This document shows positions 21,782 through 27,669 of a DNA stretch of 27,950 bases, piece by piece (the stretch's first letter is position 1; the number at the start of each line of letters is the position of its first letter). This stretch comes from a virus: IMG/VR virus record IMGVR_UViG_3300022837_000065, positions 1 to 27,950 of that record; one strand, 5' to 3'. The translations under genes were made by a program, and so were the position numbers. A model generated the notes under the pieces. The model made no database searches. It had not been told where the DNA came from and saw only the letters and a program-made list of their open reading frames with translations.

Positions 21782-22299
21782 TGACTATCTTTGTAACCAA
21801 AGGCGACCTCCCTCTTACCGCAGCACAGCTTGAAAAGCGGGCGCAGAAGCACATCAATCGTAGCTGGCCTGAGCAAGCCCGTGAGAAGTCCATCCGCCTA
21901 GCTGACGATGCCTTCAATGAATTCATGTCTACATTCTCTGCTGACCATGATGTGAATACGGCTAACAACACTTTCAACTGGCAGCTCCAAGATTACACCA
22001 AGGCAACTTCACGGTTGGCTCGGTATGTCTTGGCTGATGGTCGTCCTGAAGTGTACAAGGATCAGCCTACTGGTGATTACGATCCAGAGACTGGCGAGTT
22101 CCTCACAGAGAGTGTGCTTGTACAGACAGCCATTGATCCTCTGGATGCTCAGGTTGAACAGACTGTCTACGACGACGAGGGCAATGTCACTGGCACCACT
22201 ATGGTTGACAACCCGCTGATCGTTGCTGACGATGCTGAACGTGACGCAGCGCAAGCTGTTGTTGATGCAACCCCGCAGGACGTGAAGGAACTTGACTAA
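21781..22299 (+). CDS. hypothetical tail-region protein (172 aa)
   Basis: A 172-residue protein following the fibre-associated gene by a one-base overlap. The N-terminal 85 residues are helical (LTAAQLEKRAQKHINRSWPE, then SIRLADDAFNEFMSTF), the middle is acidic and loop-rich (DQPTGDYDPETGEFLTESVL), then an acidic strand and helix finish the chain. No catalytic motif stands out. A fibre chaperone or tail-tip component is plausible only from its location. It is the last gene before the lysis set; an octapeptide frame follows its stop but lacks support. Confidence 0.55.
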   Translation: MTIFVTKGDLPLTAAQLEKRAQKHINRSWPEQAREKSIRLADDAFNEFMSTFSADHDVNTANNTFNWQLQDYTKATSRLARYVLADGRPEVYKDQPTGDYDPETGEFLTESVLVQTAIDPLDAQVEQTVYDDEGNVTGTTMVDNPLIVADDAERDAAQAVVDATPQDVKELD

Positions 22300-22367
22300 T
22301 GCATGAACTGGTAAAGACATTTTGACCGCGTCATTGCATTGAGACTTTACACCGGAAAGCTGTTTTA

Positions 22368-22643
22368 ATGTCTGAAGATGCTAGACTTGCGCGCATAGAA
22401 GCTAAGTTGGACCAGATGGGCGAAGCTATTGTCGCGCTGGCGCGTGTTGAGGAACGAATGGTTACTTTGTTTAACCGGCTGGACGCAATCGACAAGGACC
22501 GATCGGCACAGGGCGCGCGGCTGCTAGCAATAGAAACGCAGGCGGGTAGCAACAGGCAGACTCTACGATTTGTTGAACGGGTGTTTTGGATAGTTGTTTC
22601 TGCTGGCATTGCGTTCGCGTTTGCAAAGATGAAAGGTGCTTAG
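22368..22643 (+). CDS. coiled-coil protein with C-terminal membrane anchor (XhlA-like)
   Basis: A 91-residue protein: residues 1-60 form a heptad-patterned coiled coil (ARLARIEAKLDQMGEAIVAL, then VTLFNRLDAIDKD), and residues 69-86 form one hydrophobic span (VFWIVVSAGIAFAF). This layout, a soluble coil with a C-terminal anchor, is that of XhlA-type or holin-partner proteins in lysis cassettes. It stands upstream of the endolysin. A GGAAAG ribosome site lies upstream of the ATG. It could be the actual holin, or a partner of the two-span protein at 23507. Confidence 0.6.
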   Translation: MSEDARLARIEAKLDQMGEAIVALARVEERMVTLFNRLDAIDKDRSAQGARLLAIETQAGSNRQTLRFVERVFWIVVSAGIAFAFAKMKGA

Positions 22644-22645
22644 AT

Positions 22646-22762
22646 ATGCGAGTATTCCTTTCCGTTGCGTTTATTGCGTTTGGGAACTCGTGTCCCCCCG
22701 CTGAAGCGCGTGACCCGTTGCAGATATCTGAGACCCGCAATCGCAGCGGCAAATCCACTTAA
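22646..22762 (+). CDS. 38-residue ORF with signal-peptide-like start
   Basis: Two bases after the previous stop, with AAAGG upstream, a frame opens MRVFLSVAFIAFGNSCPPAE, hydrophobic at the start and then polar. It could encode a small exported peptide in the lysis cassette. It also overlaps an antisense gene fragment at 22671-22856, so its protein-like look may be accidental. Confidence 0.3.
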   Translation: MRVFLSVAFIAFGNSCPPAEARDPLQISETRNRSGKST

Positions 22763-22856
22763 CCCTGACCCCCCGCTTTGGCTCAAAGCTATCATCCCGA
22801 CTGATCACGGTTAAGCGACCGAATTTGCATCCAGTCCTATCAAGAAAGGTTCCCAA
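22671..22856 (-). pseudogene. antisense remnant of an FGRLTVI zinc-ribbon (HNH/AP2-associated) protein
   Basis: Read leftward, 61 codons encode TFLDRTGCKFGRLTVISRDD, then VKWICRCDCGSQISATGHAL and a run-off end at SSQTQ. The order TG-x-x-FGRLTVI, W-x-CRCDCG, L-x-x-G-x-T is the small domain that precedes phage HNH or AP2 homing endonucleases. It normally ends T-x-SCGC, and here the second cysteine pair and everything after are missing. The start would be TTG without a ribosome site. It lies against the transcription direction in the lysis cassette and so is a decayed selfish-gene fragment. A functional short protein is less likely. Confidence 0.5.
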
Positions 22857-22859
22857 TCT

Positions 22860-23495
22860 ATGCCCTCACGCCATGAAATATGTATCCCCCGCACCTTACA
22901 CCATGAAGGCGGTTATGTAAATGATCCGCGCGACCCAGGCGGGGCAACTAATCGCGGCATTACAATCGGCACCTACCGGAATTTCACAAATGCCAAAGGC
23001 ACAGTCGCAGACCTCAAGGCGCTGACCGAAGCACAGGCGGTTGCGGTTTACAAATCTCAGTATTGGGACGCCGTGAAAGCTGACGACCTGCCGGACGGAG
23101 TTGATCACGCTACGTTTGACTTTGCCGTCAACAGCGGGCCGTTCAGATCGGCAACTTATCTGCAAGAAATTGTCGGTGCTGCACCCGACGGCAAGATCGG
23201 GCCAATTACACTGGCCAAGGTTCGCGCGATGGATGCGGCTTGGATCGTCAATCAACTGTGCAATGACCGCATGACATTTCTTCGCCGCCTGTCCACGTGG
23301 TCAACATTTAGCAAGGGCTGGACCCGCCGCGTCCGTGACGTGCGCGCCGCTGCGCTAATGGACGCCACAGCGGCGGTGACGCGCGGCCCTGACGTGCATC
23401 CCGTTGAAGCGGCGGAACTAGCGGCTGAGGAAAGACTTGCCGCCTGCGTGGCCGCTCTGCGCCTGCTGGCGAACGAATACGATCCCGCAACCTGA
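22860..23495 (+). CDS. endolysin (GH108 muramidase)
   Basis: The 211-residue endolysin has the GH108 signature HHEGGYVNDPRDPGGATNRG (residues 14-33), where E16 is the catalytic acid, followed by a helical domain. Residues 82-120 (DHATFDFAVNSGPFRSATYL, then GAAPDGKIGPITL) match the peptidoglycan-binding PG_binding_3 region usually found with it. It cuts the sugar backbone of peptidoglycan. There is no signal peptide or membrane anchor, so release depends on a holin. The start follows GAAAGG nine bases upstream. The tail of about 40 residues is Ala-rich and variable. Confidence 0.93.
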   Translation: MPSRHEICIPRTLHHEGGYVNDPRDPGGATNRGITIGTYRNFTNAKGTVADLKALTEAQAVAVYKSQYWDAVKADDLPDGVDHATFDFAVNSGPFRSATYLQEIVGAAPDGKIGPITLAKVRAMDAAWIVNQLCNDRMTFLRRLSTWSTFSKGWTRRVRDVRAAALMDATAAVTRGPDVHPVEAAELAAEERLAACVAALRLLANEYDPAT

Positions 23496-23506
23496 AAGGA
23501 TAGTCC

Positions 23507-23704
23507 ATGTTTCTAGCAATCCGAATGTCCGTCTATATCGCCGCCGTGCCTGTCGCGGCATGGCTTGGCGGCACCTATGACCCCGCGTCCCACGTAATAA
23601 CGCTCAATGTTGATACCTTGATCGACGTGATCGGCGGCTTGGCGGCGGCTGGCATTGCGTTCGCAACGTCCCGCTATGCGAAGCTGCGCGGCGGCGCAAC
23701 GTGA
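23507..23704 (+). CDS. holin-like two-span membrane protein
   Basis: A 65-residue protein after a GAAAGG ribosome site. Residues 7-20 (MSVYIAAVPVAAWLG) and 38-55 (LIDVIGGLAAAGIAFA) are hydrophobic spans joined by a polar loop, and the C-terminus is basic (SRYAKLRGG). The size, two spans, basic tail and position immediately after an endolysin without signal peptide fit a holin. A GTGA overlap couples it to the spanin gene. No sequence family is recognised, so holin is inferred from topology and context. Confidence 0.65.
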   Translation: MFLAIRMSVYIAAVPVAAWLGGTYDPASHVITLNVDTLIDVIGGLAAAGIAFATSRYAKLRGGAT

Positions 23705-23916
23705 CCGCCTTTATCGTCGGCTGCGTGGTGTCACTGATCGGCATATTTGCGGCGTATATGACTGGCAGATCCAGCAAGACAGACAAAGAGGCGCAATCCC
23801 GCGCCGATACCATTGAAAGGGCGACCAATGCGGACACTGGCAATCCTGACGGCAGCGGCGATCTTGAGTTCTTGCGGCGTCGTGGCAAACGACAGCGCGA
23901 TGACAACGGTTCTTGA
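23701..23916 (+). CDS. inner-membrane spanin (Rz analogue)
   Basis: A GTG overlapping the preceding stop starts a 71-residue protein with one N-terminal membrane span (FIVGCVVSLIGIFAAYMTG, residues 4-22), then a hydrophilic, charged segment (SSKTDKEAQSRADTIERATN) ending basic. This is the layout of an i-spanin, which links the inner membrane to the outer-membrane partner during the last step of lysis. The partner gene is nested out of frame in its second half, a classic Rz/Rz1 arrangement. It is short for the family; the periplasmic helix is only about 45 residues. Confidence 0.72.
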   Translation: MTAFIVGCVVSLIGIFAAYMTGRSSKTDKEAQSRADTIERATNADTGNPDGSGDLEFLRRRGKRQRDDNGS

Positions 23917-24028
23917 ACCGCTGATGACAAACCACGCGGCCAGCCTTGGCAGTGACGACGTGTCAGAGATGCGCCGCACGGGTCGAATACTTATCGCCAC
24001 TTTTGACGCCGCCGCACTCCGACAATAA
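23828..24028 (+). CDS. outer-membrane spanin lipoprotein (Rz1 analogue)
   Basis: The 66-residue product has a lipoprotein signal: MRTLAILTAAAILSSC, with the lipobox LSSC and lipidated Cys16. It starts inside the i-spanin gene in another frame after GAAAGGG and extends beyond it by about 110 bases. The mature 51 residues are polar with DDVSEMRRTGRI. After lipid attachment it would sit in the outer membrane and join the i-spanin, fusing the membranes at lysis. The nested gene is the strongest support. An ATG five codons upstream is possible but lacks spacing. Confidence 0.78.
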   Translation: MRTLAILTAAAILSSCGVVANDSAMTTVLEPLMTNHAASLGSDDVSEMRRTGRILIATFDAAALRQ

Positions 24029-24055
24029 ACCTTGCTTACCGCATGCCAAAAAATG

Positions 24056-24089
24056 CCCCGTCGTCCTTAAATGGGCGGCGGGGTTTTTT
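24056..24089. terminator. bidirectional rho-independent terminator between convergent units
   Basis: An 11-pair stem (CCCCGTCGTCC with GGGCGGCGGGG, two G-U pairs) has TTAAAT in its loop. Six T follow on the plus strand and six A precede it at 24048-24053, giving a T-run for leftward transcription too. It closes the lysis genes and the leftward small-gene operon. Confidence 0.92.
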
Positions 24090-24108
24090 GTTTCAGCCGC
24101 CTATTTTG

Positions 24109-24339
24109 CTAGTGGCGTGCGGCAAGGTCAATAAACGCAATGATTACCAGAACAATAGCGGCGGCGCAGGCGTATGTCAGAACCCTCACGCCTAGCGACA
24201 CAGTCGGCGGGGTAGGCTCTGCCATTTTGCCCGTGCGCAATTCTGCAAAGCGGGCTGGTTCGTCTGGGTTGGCGTGCCAGCGGGTGACGGACCCTGATTT
24301 AAAGATTGGGTTGATCCCCACGACAGGTTGGTAGGTCAT
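24109..24339 (-). CDS. small membrane protein (76 aa), last gene of the leftward operon
   Basis: The 76-residue product has a soluble, acidic-to-neutral N-terminal part (QPVVGINPIFKSG, RWHANPDEPARFAE) and one C-terminal span (VLTYACAAAIVLVIIAFIDL, about residues 53-72). Its ATG overlaps the stop of the upstream HTH gene. No family is recognised; the form is that of a small membrane-anchored phage accessory protein, possibly acting on the host envelope or superinfecting phage, which is inference. Confidence 0.55.
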   Translation of the reverse strand: MTYQPVVGINPIFKSGSVTRWHANPDEPARFAELRTGKMAEPTPPTVSLGVRVLTYACAAAIVLVIIAFIDLAARH

Positions 24340-24695
24340 TTGGTCATTGTGCTTTCTGCATGTGCGTCACGGACAAGTTCTGTGATGTATTCAGCGACGT
24401 CAGCATATTCGTTCTTGCCGACTTCGTTGATGATCCAGTCTTGCTGATCTTTGCTTAGAACCTGCAATATGTCCCCGATGTTTCCAAATTTAATCATGTG
24501 ATTTTGAAAGCGGTCTTTGACTTGCTGCCGAGGCGATGCTTTGATCGTGCGGGGCGGGACGATGCCTGCCTTGCGTGCTATGACGACAGCCCGGACGACC
24601 TTGGTGTAACCAAATCCAGTTGCCTTTTGTATCTCCGCATGGCTGCGACCCGCCCTGTGCATTTCCGCGACGATGTTGATTTCTTGATCTGTCAT
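24336..24695 (-). CDS. helix-turn-helix DNA-binding protein (119 aa)
   Basis: Residues 3-40 form a helix-turn-helix of the resolvase/sigma r4 type: ITVAE-like first helix (QEINIVAEMHRAGRSHAEIQ), then KATGFGYTKVVRAVVIARK as turn and recognition helix. The remainder is helical and charged, ending MTK. It is probably a transcription regulator in the early operon. Start set by ATGA coupling with the upstream gene at 24692; a longer reading frame upstream would overlap that gene fully and is not protein-like. Its stop overlaps the start of the membrane gene. Confidence 0.65.
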   Translation of the reverse strand: MTDQEINIVAEMHRAGRSHAEIQKATGFGYTKVVRAVVIARKAGIVPPRTIKASPRQQVKDRFQNHMIKFGNIGDILQVLSKDQQDWIINEVGKNEYADVAEYITELVRDAHAESTMTK

Positions 24696-24883
24696 GGCCG
24701 TGCCACCGGACGCAGGAACGGGATGCCTGTATCGCGGCAGTATGCGTCCACTTGCTGGCCCCAAAGCGCCTCCAATGCTTCGACCATCGCAGGCATCTGG
24801 TCGCACACTGCAACCGTTTTGCCCGTGATGTGTCCGACCTCCATAGAGCCAATGGCGAAAATTATTAGGTAAATGCTGGTCAT
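24692..24883 (-). CDS. small protein with hydrophobic N-terminus (63 aa)
   Basis: Starts MTSIYLIIFAIGSMEVGHIT, a short membrane anchor or uncleaved signal, followed by a soluble Cys-containing part (VAVCDQMPAMVEALEALWG, AYCRDTGIPFL). The two Cys could form a disulphide outside the membrane. It is coupled by ATGA overlaps to the genes on both sides. The family is unknown. Confidence 0.5.
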   Translation of the reverse strand: MTSIYLIIFAIGSMEVGHITGKTVAVCDQMPAMVEALEALWGQQVDAYCRDTGIPFLRPVARP

Positions 24884-25092
24884 TGTTTTTGCTCCAGTTC
24901 TGCAAAAGTGGTGCGGGCTATATGTGCGGCCCATCCTTTCTTTACGTTTATTTTCTCCAAAGCCTGCAATGCCTTCGCCAGCTTGGCCTCCAGTTCCTCG
25001 ATGCGGGCGGCTTGTGCTAGCATCACTCTCCGCACGTCCGGTGATATGTATTCAGCCAGAAGTTCAACGCTCATTCGGTCAATGCTGGTCAT
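24880..25092 (-). CDS. small coiled-coil protein (70 aa)
   Basis: The 70-residue product starts MTSIDRMSVELLAEYISPDV and continues with a coiled coil (ARIEELEAKLAKALQALEKI, about residues 30-50) then a basic, helical end. It shares MTSI with the next gene, which only reflects a similar start. The ATG overlaps the upstream stop. It is a probable oligomeric accessory protein; function unknown. Confidence 0.5.
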   Translation of the reverse strand: MTSIDRMSVELLAEYISPDVRRVMLAQAARIEELEAKLAKALQALEKINVKKGWAAHIARTTFAELEQKQ

Positions 25093-25634
25093 GCTGCCAC
25101 CGCCTTTTGGCGCTGTGCAAAGTCTGCTACAAGGGCCTCGCAGAACCGCACCATGTGCTCTTTGTCGTCCTCGCCCTGCCGCCATTCCGCTTTGGCTTTG
25201 GCGACCTCGCCGATGTCTTTCAATCTGACACCGCCGTCATAGCTGGCCATAAAGAAGCAGTGTCCGCAGTCCCCGTTGGGCTGTCGCACTTCGCCGATCA
25301 TCCGATGCTGCGGTGTCATCTGCCGAAACGCGGTCATAACGCGCAAGAACCGTTCCGGCACAGACAATTCCGCGACAACGCCCCGATCCTCTTCGATCTC
25401 CGACAAAATTTTGTCGATGTTGCGTGCAGCGTCCTCGTGGGTGAACGGGCTACCGTCACTGCGCGTCGTGTAGCCCGTAAGCTGGCGGTAGCCGTCCAGC
25501 CAGAACACACGATCATGGCCCTTGCGCCGCCCTTGGCTCAAGGAAATTTGTATGCCCAGCGCTTCGGCGCGCTCGACAAACTGCGGGAAGTCCTGCCGAA
25601 AACTGCGGCAGATCGGATTGTCTTTTTTACTCAT
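25089..25634 (-). CDS. hypothetical protein (181 aa)
   Basis: The largest gene of the leftward operon. It begins MSKKDNPICRSFRQDFPQFV with an AGAGG ribosome site upstream. Middle segments include VFWLDGYRQLTGYTTRSDGS and RNIDKILSEIEEDRGVVAEL, and a CGHC pair occurs near residue 123 (GDCGHCFFMASYDGG). The C-terminal 50 residues are helical and charged. No family is recognised; the single CxxC might bind a metal with other ligands. A GC-rich hairpin lies in its leader. Confidence 0.55.
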   Translation of the reverse strand: MSKKDNPICRSFRQDFPQFVERAEALGIQISLSQGRRKGHDRVFWLDGYRQLTGYTTRSDGSPFTHEDAARNIDKILSEIEEDRGVVAELSVPERFLRVMTAFRQMTPQHRMIGEVRQPNGDCGHCFFMASYDGGVRLKDIGEVAKAKAEWRQGEDDKEHMVRFCEALVADFAQRQKAVAA

Positions 25635-25661
25635 GTCGTCATCCTCTCGGTGTGTGGTGGT

Positions 25662-25680
25662 CCCCGGCGCTTGGCCGGGG
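25662..25680 (-). other. GC-rich hairpin in the leftward operon leader
   Basis: CCCCGGC and GCCGGGG form seven perfect pairs around a five-base loop, between the genes at 25695 and 25634. No T-run follows, so it is more likely a processing, stability or pausing element than a terminator. A run of C/A-rich bases precedes it on the transcribed strand. Confidence 0.4.
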
Positions 25681-25694
25681 GTGGGGGTGGGGTG

Positions 25695-25880
25695 TTAGAT
25701 GCGCCCAATTACTGCGCCATCATCAAGGTCAAGCACCTCAATAAAGCAACGGCCCGACCCATTTGGGTCTACGCAGACGGCCAGTTCGCCATCGTCAAAG
25801 CCCAGTGCAGCGACAGCAGTAATTGCAGCAGCTTCGGTGTTAAAGATTTTGTAGGCTCCGGTTTCAATCGTGGCTCGCAT
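25695..25880 (-). CDS. small acidic hypothetical protein (61 aa)
   Basis: Starts MRATIETGAYKIFNTEAAAI, with a GGGAG ribosome site nine bases upstream; a start 54 bases earlier is open but has no site. The rest is strand-rich (VCVDPNGSGRCFIEVLDLDD). The predicted compact alpha/beta protein is strongly acidic, like many anti-host or DNA-mimic proteins of phages, but nothing specific supports that. The leader (GGGAGAACGACA-ATG) is nearly identical to that at 26991. Confidence 0.55.
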   Translation of the reverse strand: MRATIETGAYKIFNTEAAAITAVAALGFDDGELAVCVDPNGSGRCFIEVLDLDDGAVIGRI

Positions 25881-25938
25881 TGTCGTTCTCCCGTTGTGGG
25901 CGTCTGCCCGTTTCCTTGGTATGTCCTGCAACATTTAT

Positions 25939-26127
25939 TTAAAGCCTCCATTCCATGTTTCTGTTCTTGATCTCCTCCAGCAACTCGTCAGCCTTCATGT
26001 TGCCGTGGCGCAAGCAGGTCTTGTAGCAATTCAAAATGTATTCATCGCCCAGCGTGTCAATCCAGATCGGCCCGTCGTGGCTGAACCACTGACCTCGGCC
26101 CACGCGCGCCTGTGGGTCATCAGACAT
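25939..26127 (-). CDS. small hypothetical protein (62 aa)
   Basis: The product starts MSDDPQARVGRGQWFSHDGP and contains IWIDTLGDEYILNCYKTCLR. The end is helical (ADELLEEIKNRNMEWRL). It overlaps the preceding gene by eight bases. No domain is recognised; two Cys and two Trp suggest a compact fold. Gene order and coupling support expression with its neighbours. Confidence 0.5.
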   Translation of the reverse strand: MSDDPQARVGRGQWFSHDGPIWIDTLGDEYILNCYKTCLRHGNMKADELLEEIKNRNMEWRL

Positions 26128-26389
26128 CTCGCATCCTTTTTTCGTTGAGCAGCACCATTGTGCGCTTGGCCGGATCGAGACCAGACATGTAGCGGATGAA
26201 CCACTCAGGGTCGCCAGACTGTACGCGCTCTCCGGCCATTGCGCCGCAGCTGCTGCACTCCAGCGGACCGCTGGCAGCTGTCAGCTGCACGGCGACCCAG
26301 TCGTGCGCGCACTCCATGCACGTCACGTAGCTGACGTCGTGCGGCCGGTGATCATCGAGACGGGTTACGTTGTCATCCATACCAGTCAT
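26120..26389 (-). CDS. small zinc-ribbon protein
   Basis: The 89-residue product carries two Cys pairs, CMEC (about residues 24-27) and CSSC (about 45-48), separated by 17 residues: a zinc-ribbon pattern. After it comes GERVQSGDPEWFIRYMSG and a basic end. The first ATG is chosen because it follows a purine-rich GGCGGAAG; an in-frame ATG nine bases later is equally possible. It overlaps the previous stop by 17 bases. DNA, RNA or protein binding is plausible; a transcription role is inference. Confidence 0.6.
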   Translation of the reverse strand: MTGMDDNVTRLDDHRPHDVSYVTCMECAHDWVAVQLTAASGPLECSSCGAMAGERVQSGDPEWFIRYMSGLDPAKRTMVLLNEKRMRDV

Positions 26390-26684
26390 ACGCTTCCGCC
26401 TTCTCTACGCACAGATCCTCGAGCCGCAGAGCGACAGCCTTGCCCCACGCTTCTCGGACCTCGGACCATGTGTAGCCAGGCCCGTTGATCGCGACCTCGT
26501 CGATGCTGATGTCATCCACCTCGTCCCAGACGGGCGATCCTTTGACGCCGTAGTCGCTGGAGGCAAAGCTGACCGAGGCCCAGCACCAGATGTCCAGTCC
26601 GCCCTCGGCGTCGTACAGCACCGCCAGATCAGGATGATCCGCAGGATCAACGCTCTCCAGAACCTGTATCGTTTCCTGTTTCAT
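26373..26684 (-). CDS. acidic hypothetical protein (103 aa)
   Basis: The product begins MKQETIQVLESVDPADHPDL, continues acidic and aromatic (LDIWCWASVSFASSDYG, VWDEVDDISIDEVAING) and ends AEAYDWYG. It is highly acidic for its size. It overlaps both neighbours: ATGA-type at its start and 17 bases at its end. No family is recognised. A DNA-mimic or inhibitor role cannot be judged from sequence alone. Confidence 0.55.
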   Translation of the reverse strand: MKQETIQVLESVDPADHPDLAVLYDAEGGLDIWCWASVSFASSDYGVKGSPVWDEVDDISIDEVAINGPGYTWSEVREAWGKAVALRLEDLCVEKAEAYDWYG

Positions 26685-26893
26685 CCTCCGACCAACCCCG
26701 CCTGCTTCGCGCCCTTGTACAGGGCCAGCATGTGCCGCATCTCCGCGCGCGTGACGCCGTGGTCGATCAGGCTGTCGACCTCGGCTGCAATATCACACAG
26801 GGCGTCCACAGGCGCCCCGTCCTCGTTCCCCGCAGCGCGCAACGCGGCGTAGGCCGCCTCGTTCAGATCTTGCATCGCTTCTTGGTATGTCAT
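26681..26893 (-). CDS. small helical hypothetical protein (70 aa)
   Basis: The product is almost wholly helical: TYQEAMQDLNEAAYAALRAA, then GAPVDALCDIAAEVDSLID and RAEMRHMLALYKGAKQAG. Helices of this length could form a small bundle or dimer. The ATG overlaps the preceding micro-gene stop; its stop overlaps the next ATG. No family is recognised. Confidence 0.55.
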   Translation of the reverse strand: MTYQEAMQDLNEAAYAALRAAGNEDGAPVDALCDIAAEVDSLIDHGVTRAEMRHMLALYKGAKQAGLVGG

Positions 26894-26991
26894 GACCAGC
26901 CCACCCCATGCCCAAAGATCAGGAAAGCGTAGCCGCCCCCGAAGATTGCGATGGCACCGATCAGATCGGTAAGAAGGTCTTTGATTTTCAT
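26890..26991 (-). CDS. 33-residue membrane micro-protein
   Basis: An excellent AAAGGAG ribosome site and eight-base spacer precede an ATG opening MKIKDLLTDLIGAIAIFGGG, a short basic/acidic head and one hydrophobic span (IGAIAIFGGGYAFLIFG) ending GWS. Its stop overlaps the next gene's ATG, so it also drives translation of the operon. Small single-span phage peptides can act on host membrane proteins; here this is inference. Confidence 0.6.
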   Translation of the reverse strand: MKIKDLLTDLIGAIAIFGGGYAFLIFGHGVGWS

Positions 26992-27011
26992 TGTCGTTTC
27001 TCCTTTGTTAA

Positions 27012-27170
27012 TTAAGCCGCATTCAGCGCGGCGATCAGGTTTTGGCGCGACGCGGCATGGGCGGCGGCACGGGCGGCGGAGGCATATGCGGCACGGGCGG
27101 CATCGGCAGCGATATGCGCTTTTACTTCAGCGAGAAGGGTGTCGTAGTTGCGGGTTAGGATAGTATTCAT
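27012..27170 (-). CDS. 52-residue alanine-rich helical protein, first gene of the leftward operon
   Basis: After a GGAG ribosome site the frame encodes MNTILTRNYDTLLAEVKAHI, then AADAARAAYASAARAAAHAA and SRQNLIAALNAA. More than 40 percent is alanine, with Arg/His every three to five residues, suggesting a continuous amphipathic helix or coiled coil. It is the first gene from the divergent control region. Function unknown; DNA codons are a tandem GCC-rich series, so slippage could alter repeat length. Confidence 0.6.
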   Translation of the reverse strand: MNTILTRNYDTLLAEVKAHIAADAARAAYASAARAAAHAASRQNLIAALNAA

Positions 27171-27256
27171 TGGTTCTCTCCGGTTGATTTGTTCTGTCCC
27201 GACATTTGCACGTCAAAGCGCTTGCGTCAATACAAATGTTATGACAATGTGACGAC
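27171..27256. promoter_or_regulatory. divergent control region with operator-like repeats
   Basis: Between divergent genes, ACATTTG (27202-27208) and CAAATGT (27233-27239) form a perfect inverted repeat. It flanks the palindrome AAGCGCTT (27216-27223) and two direct GTCAA copies (27212 and 27226). TTGACG hexamers read leftward and TTGCAC/TTGCGT read rightward are candidate -35 boxes, but -10 matches are poor. The adjacent ribbon-helix-helix protein is the natural candidate for binding here and regulating both directions. Confidence 0.5.
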
Positions 27257-27412
27257 ATGAGAAAAACATCATACATTCAAGTGCGGGTCACACCCGAACA
27301 GCACGAGCAAGCTCGCCGCCTTGCCGTGGCTACAAATAAGGACATTTCCGCAATCGTGCGGGAAGCCATTGACAAACTAGCAAAGCGCTATGCGCTGAAG
27401 GAGCCGCAATGA
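27257..27412 (+). CDS. ribbon-helix-helix (Arc/CopG-like) transcription regulator
   Basis: A 51-residue protein of Arc/CopG size. Residues 4-11 (TSYIQVRV) form the DNA-contacting strand, TPEQHEQARRLAVATN the first helix, and DISAIVREAIDKLAKRYALK the second, with the usual hydrophobic pattern. Such proteins dimerise and insert their strands in the major groove of repeated operators. The nearest candidate operator is the repeat cluster just upstream, so autoregulation plus control of the leftward operon is likely. No clear ribosome site precedes the ATG, so a short or leaderless transcript is possible. Its stop overlaps the next start. Confidence 0.75.
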   Translation: MRKTSYIQVRVTPEQHEQARRLAVATNKDISAIVREAIDKLAKRYALKEPQ

Positions 27413-27669
27413 CACCGGAAAACAAACTATGGCAGAAAGTTTTAATGCAAGCAATGATCGACGCCACGTTTACCGGCACCACACTGGAAAACTGTCGAGA
27501 AAAAAAAGCGTCTATCAATTGGATAACTAAAGCCGGGAAAGACTTTCACACCGTTTGCAATCTTGCGGGCATGGACCCGGATTTCGTCTGCGATTCGTTT
27601 CTTGCGGGGCGCGTGGACGGCGAACTACTTCGCACCGCGCAAGGCTGGCACAAGAAAGCAACGCTATGA
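27409..27669 (+). CDS. hypothetical protein (86 aa)
   Basis: The ATG overlaps the regulator's stop and a GGAG ribosome site lies upstream. The protein starts TPENKLWQKVLMQAMIDATF and contains KASINWITKAGKDFHTVCNL, then MDPDFVCDSFLAGRVDGELL. It looks like a compact helical protein with two Cys. No domain is recognised, but the pattern resembles conserved early genes near methyltransferases in related phages; that comparison is from memory. Confidence 0.6.
   Translation: MTPENKLWQKVLMQAMIDATFTGTTLENCREKKASINWITKAGKDFHTVCNLAGMDPDFVCDSFLAGRVDGELLRTAQGWHKKATL

Noticed and set aside
22299-22325. octapeptide frame after the 172-residue gene
   Set aside because: It overlaps the stop but is only eight codons and has no downstream coupled gene.
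24873-25970. 365-codon plus-strand open frame
   Set aside because: It is antisense to a chain of leftward genes with ATGA overlaps and ribosome sites; its product is rich in Cys, Pro and Ser without any fold-like pattern.
26370-26852. 160-codon plus-strand frame in the early region
   Set aside because: Covers three coupled leftward genes; composition not protein-like.
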